Positions 57,323-64,000 of a stretch of DNA of 64,000 bases are shown here, one piece after another. The notes under the pieces are model-generated. The model did not search any database. It was given only the letters and a program-made list of their open reading frames with translations, and was not told the origin of the DNA. A program made the translations under genes and the position numbers. The stretch covers positions 62,001-126,000 of the forward strand of contig JAKSZP010000104.1 of the NCBI GenBank assembly GCA_022478985.1, in the 5' to 3' direction. This DNA is from Massospora cicadina (lineage: Eukaryota > Entomophthoromycota > Entomophthoromycetes > Entomophthorales > Entomophthoraceae). How positions within the stretch are numbered: the stretch's first letter is position 1; the number at the start of each line of letters is the position of its first letter.

Positions 57323-57915
57323 ATGTATCTGCTGAAGGGTTTTTCGCACAGGGTTACAGCCATTGAACAATTGGAACAGATGATATGACAATCGCCTGTT
57401 CCTTGGATCACTTGTAATACTTAATTTATAATAAAATGGGAGCAATTTCCCCAAGACACTTCTTTATTTTTAATATAATAAATTGGCGGATCTTCTTTTA
57501 GTCCGCTCTCTCTTTCTTCCTATCTTCCTCCTTTTTCATTCTAAGCCCCTCTTGTCAAACTTCTCATTTCGCTCATATCCCAGTGACCCCCATCAGTATC
57601 AACTCTTTTGTTTAGTTTATTCGTTCTGCCATATTGTCATTGGTTTAAGCTTGTTCTTCAATTCTTTATCACCCTGATTTGAGGCGATCCAAATTATCTT
57701 TTGTCAAATGTGGATATCACCTTATCACCCCATTTTGAAGGCAAATTTGATATGACCCGTTATAACTCATTATCGCCTCATTTTAAGGCGATCAATTACT
57801 TATAGCTCTGAAACATCCTCAGCGGATTCTGTCCATTGAACCTTTGGCAGAATTCCTCCAATGATTCGCTTGGTCATAATGGTGGCTTGTCATCCAGTCA
57901 TATAGATTTGCAACA
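57304..57915 (-). repeat. Gypsy-D 5' LTR
   Basis: 612 bp, TGTTGCAAATCTATATGAC ... GATTCA on the minus strand. It aligns with 50363-51013, including 'gtatctgctgaagggtttt', 'tttataataaaa' and 'ctccaatgattcgcttggtc'. Confidence 0.93.
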
Positions 57916-59590
57916 AACGTCCTACATACAGCTCTATGTACTTTACCCATTCTAGTTCATCCTTGATTTGACCAACCCTTTTTATTGTTCACAGATGTAA
58001 GAGACATCGCCATTGGGGCTTTTCTAGCACTACATGATGAAAACCAGGTCTACCATCCCGTGGCTTACTTTAGTAAGATGCTAAGTAAAGCTTAGTGGAA
58101 CTACAGCTTTACCAGAAAAGATCGTCTAGCCATCCTAATATCCATCAAATATTTCTTGGCCTTACCTCTATGGTACCCATTTTACTATTATTACAGACCA
58201 TTCCTCGCTCCGGTGGCTCCAACAAATTAAAGACCCAGATGGTCGGCTAGCCATGTGGGCTCTATGACTACAAAGCTATGATCTCACCATTGTTCATCGC
58301 ACAGGCGCAATTCACCAGAAAGCTGATGGACTCTCTCAGATGCTGGTGCTAGCAGCCTTGACCCCCAAGGAAGAATGGCTATATGACCTGATAGGACAGC
58401 CCGAGCAATGGGAATTGGAAACTCCTGAAGTCCAGGCTGAACTCCACAGAATGACTTGAGATATGCAAATAAAGGATGGGCTGCTCTATAAGAAGTTCAA
58501 CAAGAAGTGGCTCCCTATATCTTCTCCACCTCTTGAACTGATGTCATTCTTGAGGGCCACTCAACTGTGTGACACGGGCAGTTAAGAAGACTAATGATTG
58601 GCTTAAGTCATGATGTTACTGGGACTGAATGATAGAAACCATCCAAGAGCCTTGAAGGCTTGTATGACTTGCCAATCCCACACTTGAGCCAACCCTTGAT
58701 TTTAACACTCAGTTGTTGCCCCAACAGGGCCCTTCAATGTTGTTAGCATTGATGTAGTGGTCCCTTTCCCACAGGACTGCATGGTCATAAGTATTTTATG
58801 GTGGTGGTGGACCACTTAACAAATTGGGTTGAGGCGATTTTGGTTCCCGCCACCACTGCCAAGGCCACAGCTCTTTTCCTTGTTTAATCCGTTTCCACTC
58901 AACATGGGTGCCCCCAAACCTTAATTTCAGACAATGGGTTGAACTTTACTTCACAGTTAGTACAAGAACCAACCTCGCTATTTGGCACTACCCAGAGTTT
59001 TGCTACCCCTTACCACCCATCTACTAATGGGGTGGTAGAACGCGCTAATGGAACTCTTATTTCCATCCTAAAGAAGCTGGCCGCCTCAGATCCTGCTCGT
59101 TGGAACCATTATCTACCCAGCGCCTTGCTTGCCTACAGGGTGAGCTACCACCAATTCATCAAGATGTCCCCATTTGAAGCCCTGTATGGTCGGGCACCTT
59201 GGCTACCAAGTAACGTCCAGCCACTGCTCAAAGCCTCCACATCTGAGAACTCTGAATTAACTATGAGGGCCTTAGCCGATGAAATTGACCAGCTTCAAGC
59301 CCAAGCCAATCTAGGCATTATCATCACCACTGGAAGAGAGACATCCCGATTTAATCTCAGATGACCCTCCTTACCAATTTTTAAATCAGGTGACCTCATT
59401 CTCTTTTATCACCATCGACCTGGAGGCTGACAAAATAAGCTAGATGTACCTTGGTCTGGACCCTACAAAGTCATTTATAGGGTGAAGTCTGAGTACTCCA
59501 TTGTTGGCATTAACCAAGGGACCATAGTAAATTGGGTGCATGGTTGGTTCCTGTGGCCGTATTTCCCCTTACAAAGTAATCTTGAGGGGG
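57916..59590 (+). pseudogene. Gypsy-C pol, second part: RNase H and integrase
   Basis: Resumes the frame cut at 50362. RNase H near 57995: 'DVRDIAIGAFLALHDENQVY', HPVAYFSKMLSKA-WNY, then '[20 protein letters not shown]' with its Asp. Integrase: the zinc-finger region is decayed (58480-58700). Core 'FNVVSIDVVVPFPQ' (58735), 'HGCPQTLISDNGLNFTSQLV' with the second Asp, and TPYHPSTNGVVERANGTL with the Glu (59005). A good open frame runs 58939-59364. The C-terminal part (KLDVPWSGPYKVIYRVKSEY) is the SH3-like end. It stops just before the polypurine tract cttgagggggacat. Confidence 0.92.
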
Positions 59591-59594
59591 ACAT

Positions 59595-60005
59595 TGTCAG
59601 AATATAAAATAGCGACCAAATCAAATTCTCTTCCAGATCATGTCATGCCAAATCTGTTCTTGAACCTAACCAAGCTAAACAAATTCCAGGATCTTCTTCC
59701 CCTATTCCTGAGTCACATGGGGTGGCGTTTCCACCCATTTGGTCAGATGGGCGGCGAATCCCTTTAAGAATGCCCATGAGCTGGCCAATCTGGAAGATCA
59801 GGAAAGATCCTGAACAGATGGGGCCCCAAAGATCCCTGAAACACTGAGTCCCTACTCACCCTATAAATATTGACATCTTTTTATTTAATAAAGTATTCAG
59901 TATTCTAACCCAATTTTCTGTTTCCTTCTCAGCGCGCTTTCCACATTTCCAGCTTCGAGCCACCTTCAAACCTCAGCGCCAGTCTAGAAAACTGTAGCGC
60001 CAACA
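59595..60005 (+). repeat. Gypsy-C 3' LTR
   Basis: 411 bp, TGTCAGAATATAAAATAGCG ... GCCAACA; aligns end to end with 45929-46343. Confidence 0.93.
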
Positions 60006-60010
60006 ACCAC
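60006..60010. repeat. Right target site duplication of Gypsy-C
   Basis: accac, identical to 45924-45928. Confidence 0.85.
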
Positions 60011-60590
60011 AATGCAAGACATATCTGGGATAAAAGGGGTTTTTTTCCAGACCATCCATCAGGCCATCCTTTAGGAGATGAACCTGTGGTTTCAGCCACC
60101 TGAACAACCTTCACCTCTAGTAATTGTCAGGTAGACAACAAAGGCACCAACAGAATCACATGCATCAGCTCTCCTAGTGCATCCAAATTGATCATTCAAA
60201 TACTACCACCAGAACACAAAACATCAGATTGGTGATGCTGAAATTTAATCGCAGGGAAAAAAACAACACATTAAACTTGTGATCCATCCAAGCTAGCCAG
60301 GGCGTGGGGAGAAATAGGGACTAAACTCTTCTACCTATGGTACAGAAAAAACGTAATAATTGTCTAGGTTAGGAGACACCCTGACTTCAGCGTATAAACT
60401 ATGATCCAAAGAGTCAGTGTGCCGACCTCAAATCGCCTAACTTTGTAATCTGACTTGCTGCTAAGGGGGTTTGCTCCATGAAGATTTAGCAATAGACAAC
60501 CTTCGCTAAATCACAATCACTCACATTAAGAAAATACTCCTTTGATGCTACTCATTTAGCATTGATCTTTCGGTTAAACTGTCCACACCC
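60011..60590. other. Unassigned segment
   Basis: No recognisable feature on either strand; the original sequence into which Gypsy-C inserted, presumably continuous with 45686-45923. Confidence 0.4.
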
Positions 60591-60824
60591 ATGGCAAACT
60601 CTTGGAACACAATGACATTTTTGACATTTATTGGCCCTTGGAGTCAACGGGAACCTTTCCAAACTCTTTCTTGGCGTTATCAGCACCAAATATATTCTCA
60701 ACAGATAGGGTCTTCTTCCAAATTGTTTAATCCCAGACCGGGTACTGGCGATTACTACACTTTATACACAAAAGTGCAAACAAAAGGATCAACCTCAGAT
60801 TTTGTAGATAGGTTCTTTAGTTAA
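60591..60824 (+). CDS. Unidentified 77-codon open frame
   Basis: Opens MANSWNTMTFLTFIGPWSQ and ends at TAA (SDFVDRFFS). It lies in a region that shows no retrotransposon similarity and on the same strand as the coding-like segment at 61592. Composition is ordinary for a protein. I recognise no domain and no signal peptide. It may be an exon or chance. Confidence 0.25.
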   Translation: MANSWNTMTFLTFIGPWSQREPFQTLSWRYQHQIYSQQIGSSSKLFNPRPGTGDYYTLYTKVQTKGSTSDFVDRFFS

Positions 60825-61357
60825 GATAAAACGTAAAGTATTTTATGCTTCATGAGAATCTAAGATATAAAAGAAAATGGATATTGAAAAATGATTGGGA
60901 TTTGGGGTTTTTATATGATTACGTTAATATCCTCTAGTCATATGTCTTATGACTGCTGCTTTTGTTGCTTCATCCATTTGTTATAATTCTCATAGTTGTG
61001 AGCTCCATCTTATGGTGTTTGCCTCTAAACCTGGATGTTCAGGAGCCTTTATACTAGGCCATGCTTCTGGTTTTAGACCATTTTACCTTCTACAGATATT
61101 TTTGTTTAATTACTAAATCTGGCTATTCAAATTTGACTTCTTGTTTGAGCAATGGCACTCCTACAATGTACCTTGCATCATGGCTTTGAGCGGCTCTCAG
61201 AATTAGATGGTTTCCTGATTTTGTAATATTCACCTTTAAACATCATATTCTCTTGTCATATAATTTGGTTCTCTCATCATTTTACCACTTGCAGAATTTA
61301 AATTATTTTGAACCCCTAAGGTATAAAAGGGGTCAATTTGCATAAGTAATCTAAGCT
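60825..61357. other. Unassigned AT-rich segment
   Basis: Nothing recognisable apart from a TATA-like 'gtataaaagggg' at 61321-61332 near its right end. Confidence 0.4.
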
Positions 61358-61500
61358 TGATGTCATCTTCATCTAAAATCTTCAAACTTGACAGGGCAAA
61401 AATTATTTTGCATGATGTCATATTGTCTTTGTTGAAATTATTGCTCATGACGTCACTTCAATCAGACATAAGGTTCATTTGCTCGCACATGTCTATAAAA
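61358..61500 (+). promoter_or_regulatory. Promoter-like cluster: three CRE-type octamers and TATA
   Basis: TGATGTCA at 61358-61365 and 61413-61420, TGACGTCA (a perfect ATF/CREB palindrome) at 61448-61455, then tataaaa at 61494-61500. The order and spacing (55 and 35 bp, then about 40 bp to TATA) look like a class II promoter. The coding-like segment starts about 92 bp after the TATA element. Function is inferred from motif content only. Confidence 0.5.
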
Positions 61501-61512
61501 AGGGCCTTGATT

Positions 61513-61563
61513 GCCCACATCCTTGGTGGGCTGGTCGCCAGTAAAAACCACTAGTTTAGTGGT
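61513..61563 (+). other. Two adjacent hairpins between TATA-like box and ATG
   Basis: GCCCAC (61513-61518) pairs with GTGGGC (61526-61531) across a 7-nt loop. ACCACTA (61547-61553) pairs with TAGTGGT (61557-61563) across a 3-nt loop, with A and T runs outside. They would fall in a 5' leader if the promoter call is right. Confidence 0.55.
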
Positions 61564-61591
61564 TGTTTTTAATCATTCAATTAGTTGAGGA

Positions 61592-61888
61592 ATGGCTTGG
61601 TACACCATTTGTGGCCTCATTCACAACGCAAAGAATGAGCTAGACTTTAATGACACAAGACCAACACAATATCCACTTAAAGAGAAGGGTGGAGAAGGAT
61701 ATAAACTGGGGTTACTCTTATATGATATGGAGCTTGCCAACGATAATAAGACTGTGTTAGTAACTTAACGTGCAATGGAAAGAACTGGTTTCCTTTGCAT
61801 ATATTCCAAGACCCACAAAGTTAACCGCAATCCACAAGTCACCGCAGAGTTCAAGGTTTTCTGGGTGGCCATGTTGAAAGAGAGTTAG
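61592..61888 (+). pseudogene. Unidentified coding-like segment with one stop
   Basis: A frame of 98 codons with a single internal TAA at 61766. It begins MAWYTICGLIHNAKNELDF; after the stop it reads MERTGFLCIYSKTHKVNRN and ends FKVFWVAMLKES. The two halves stay in frame and keep a mixed, protein-like composition on both sides of the stop. No family is recognised. The promoter-like cluster upstream and the absence of retrotransposon motifs make it the best candidate for something other than a retroelement in this window. Confidence 0.4.
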
Positions 61889-62686
61889 AAAGGCTCCAGC
61901 CCAGTGAGTTGTTGCCCATTTTGCATTTTTACTTAAATAATATCAATTTACCCGTTTCTAAATTAATATAATTTTGATAAAATCATAGGGAAATAAGTAA
62001 AGAAAAATAACCCAACACCCTACCATTAGCATGGTATTGGGCTACATGGTGGAAAGGGTGGGAAACTAGCTATTAAGACCAATTGCAATAAAGAACCAGT
62101 TTTATCTTTGAATCTGTTATATAATGGATTCATTACTTAATTTCGCCTCAATAGTATCAGTTGACTTTCAAGCTATTGAGTCATTTTCCCCAAATTCCAG
62201 AGGTCCAAATTCGCGTTTTTGATTTTGGACTGGAGTGAAAAGTTCACACTGTTTTCGCCCTCTTTTCCTCAACTTTTTCCGAAAATTGGAATTATTAGGT
62301 ATGTATATTATGCAGGCTAACTTATGGGCAAACAAAATATTGGGGGCAGGGGATGGGGGCCGTGGAGGGGGCTTCTGAATTCTCCTGAAGCCTACACAAA
62401 TTACTTATTTGTTTAAATAAAACTTTGCAGAGTCTGACACCAGGATGGGCTTGTGTTGGGGGGTAAGAGTTGGAGGGCATGTGGCAAACAGGGAGGAGCA
62501 GCAGCCACCCATCTCTCATCTAGGGTATGCCTTAGGTCAGAGATTTGGGTGAGAGTAAGGGCCTTGGGTTAAAATTCTTTTTGTTTATAAAGGGGTATAC
62601 ACCCCTGTTATAATTTCAGCGATTTGTTTGAGTTACGCCATAAGGGTCACACAAGTTCAAACCCACCAAGAAAAAGACGGATGATG
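61889..62686. other. Unassigned segment
   Basis: AT-rich to mixed sequence without a recognisable gene. A minus-strand 65-codon frame at 62322-62519 shows no known domain. Confidence 0.4.
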
Positions 62687-63231
62687 TGAGTATCGCTGGT
62701 ACTAAAAACAAAATGTAAATAGTTTTATGAAACATGAAGTAATACACTCTCACTGCACTTCCTATCATATTTAATATTAGCAGATACCTTCTGCTCTACT
62801 CTCCTCTGACCTACTAACAATCCCCTTCCTTCAAAAATCTCATCTCTCTTATATATCAATGACTACACTTGATATCGCTCCTTTGGCTTAGACTATTCAG
62901 TTCCACCATATTCTCATTGGCTCCAGCAGAGTATGGTATTCTAAATTCCCTTCTTTTTAGTTTGAGGCGATCTACTCAATATTTGCCAAATGTCAACATC
63001 ACCTTATTGCCATATTCAGAAATGATCCAATAATAGTCCTTTATGACCCAATATCGCCTCATCCCAAGGCACTCAAATATGCATACTCTATAAATCATGG
63101 TTGACGGATTCTAGCCAATCCGCCATGGCTATTTTGGGCTTATTTTTTAGTACTAGATGGATTATTTTTCTTTTTTTAGTACTAGATGGGCTATTTTGGG
63201 CTTATCGTCCAATAATATCAGGATCTTGACA
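62687..63231 (-). repeat. Gypsy-D2 3' LTR
   Basis: About 545 bp, TGTCAAGATCC ... near GATACTCA on the minus strand, preceded by a polypurine tract AAGGGGTTAA. The left end is set by similarity to the Gypsy-D LTR end and is less certain than the right. Confidence 0.75.
63144..63188. repeat. 45-bp micro-insertion flanked by a 17-nt duplication
   Basis: Two copies of the core tttttagtactagatg separated by about a dozen bases lie between direct repeats ggctattttgggcttat at 63127-63143 and 63189-63205. The same core forms the insert at 50732 in the Gypsy-D LTR. Confidence 0.85.
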
Positions 63232-63269
63232 TTAACCCCTTGACTGGATGATAAGTCTCCTATTGATTA

Positions 63270-63977
63270 TATGCCTGAGGAACTTCACGTGCACTCAGTT
63301 AATAACATGACCATTCCTGGGGTCCTTGATAGTATATGCATTGACATCTGTTTTTAATGGCTTCTAATGGACCAATCCAGATACTGGAAATTTGTGCTTC
63401 CAACTGGACCCGTGTTGGTTATGGAATAAAACTGTATTTCCACTTTAAACTGAGATAGCTTGCTACGCCATTCCTGATTGGAAGTCTGATTCCTTATATT
63501 TTAGCCAAGCTGAAGAAGTACGCTTTGATTTGCAACTTTATCAACTTGTATGCTAGGATAGTCAAATAATGTTGGGGATTTATTCCGCTGGTATCTTCTA
63601 CGCAAGAATAGAGCAATGCCAGAAGAGCAGGGTGTCATCCATATAGTAACTTGAAATAGACTTTTCCACATGGCAGAATGTTAGATAATGTTATAAGTAA
63701 AGTTGGCAGTGGAAAGAAGGGAAATCCAATCTGAAGGTAGATCTGCTTTCAGTTTACAAAGGATGGTCACTAAATTCCCATTAACTCTCTTGACCATCCC
63801 ATTAGACTCGGGGTGATATGGGGTCGTTAAACCCCCACAGATGAACATAAGCTCGTTTATCTTTGGAAGGATGTGGGAAGTGAAGTTAGTTGTGTTATTG
63901 ATAAGGAGGAACTGAGGGCAGCCATGTCGCTGGATAATACATTCCATTATGAACTTGGCCACTGTGATTGCCCTCAA
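63270..63977 (-). pseudogene. Gypsy-D2 integrase, C-terminal part
   Basis: The open stretch 63977-63681 reads 'VAKFIMECIIQRHGCPQFLL', INNTTNFTSH (the second catalytic Asp position is Asn; compare SDNGLNFTSQ in Gypsy-C) and TPYHPESNGMVKRVNGNL, where the Glu of the usual V-E-R is Lys. The C-terminal end is decayed. The frame reaches almost to the polypurine tract: no extra segment lies between integrase and LTR, unlike Gypsy-D. Confidence 0.85.
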
Positions 63978-64000
63978 ATCCTGTATTGCCCACGCTTTGA

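Larger units (their letters stand above)
50363..57915 (-). mobile_element. Gypsy-D, Ty3/gypsy element nested in Gypsy-C
   Basis: Minus-strand element of 7.55 kb: 5' LTR 57304-57915, gag, protease, RT, RNase H, integrase, a 1.2-kb extra segment with a possible antisense gene, polypurine tract AAAGGGGGGGGGTAA (minus) and 3' LTR 50363-51013. Flanks accgt (50358-50362) and aacgt (57916-57920) differ by one base. Taking out the element and one flank rejoins the Gypsy-C RNase H region in frame. D is therefore younger than C. Confidence 0.95.
45929..60005 (+). mobile_element. Gypsy-C, Ty3/gypsy element interrupted by Gypsy-D
   Basis: LTR 45929-46343, gag, pol first part to 50362, inserted Gypsy-D, pol second part from 57916, LTR 59595-60005. 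A perfect 5-bp TSD flanks the whole. Without Gypsy-D it is about 6.5 kb. RT and integrase sequences differ from the chromoviruses, and I see no chromodomain after the integrase. The LTRs are roughly 88-90% identical by eye. Confidence 0.95.
62687..64000 (-). mobile_element. Gypsy-D2, second Gypsy-D-like element (partial)
   Basis: 3' LTR and the integrase end of a minus-strand element; the rest lies beyond the window. Integrase and LTR sequence follow Gypsy-D block by block ('ggtccttgatagtata', 'cttggctaagctgaa/ttagccaagctgaag', 'cccatggcagaatg'). Confidence 0.88.

Noticed and set aside
1..64000. CRISPR arrays, rRNA and tRNA genes, bacterial operons
   Set aside because: No regularly spaced short repeats, no conserved rRNA blocks and no cloverleaf candidate were found; the content is eukaryotic retroelements throughout.

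Overview
This window is a graveyard of retrotransposons from a eukaryotic nuclear genome. I see no intact host gene, no rRNA or tRNA gene and no CRISPR array. Almost everything recognisable belongs to two classes: a non-LTR (LINE) family with APE-type endonuclease, reverse transcriptase and a C-terminal CCHC-like motif, and several Ty3/gypsy LTR families, some with a chromodomain. Dense nested chromoviruses plus a LINE with an ORF1 CCHC knuckle would fit a repeat-rich filamentous or early-diverging fungus. That is inference; the sequence does not fix the organism. Every large coding region carries stops and frameshifts.

Layout. (1) 1-6420: AT-rich sequence, then a near full-length LINE on + (1131-6405) with a 13/14-matching target site duplication (TSD). 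(2) 6951-21200: an LTR-bounded element without recognisable pol, split by two more LINE copies on the minus strand (9879-15150, inside its interior; 15688-20980, inside its 3' LTR). Their TSDs are perfect (17 and 16 nt). (3) 21490-22343: remnant E, a minus-strand gypsy RT fragment. (4) 22344-29076: Gypsy-A, a + strand chromovirus. (5) 29077-37883: Gypsy-B, a minus-strand chromovirus with LTRs of about 1.6 kb that carry a conserved peptide. (6) 37884-45685: Gypsy-F and Gypsy-G, minus-strand relatives of B sharing one LTR in tandem. (7) 45929-60005: Gypsy-C (+), flanked by a perfect 5-bp TSD and interrupted in its RT/RNase H region by Gypsy-D (minus, 50363-57915). (8) 60011-62686: a stretch with two unidentified coding-like segments and a promoter-like cluster. 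(9) 62687-64000: the 3' LTR and integrase end of a second Gypsy-D-like element (D2), which runs off the window.

The elements act only as parasites of each other: LINEs sit in an LTR element and one gypsy sits in another. The relative order of insertion can be read from TSDs and interrupted reading frames. The least explained items are an apparent antisense gene between pol and the 3' LTR of Gypsy-D that D2 lacks, a conserved protein segment at the same offset inside the LTRs of B and G, a collagen-like (G-X-Y)11 tract beside coiled coils in the Gypsy-C gag region, and 20-45 bp micro-insertions with 17-nt duplications inside two gypsy LTRs.
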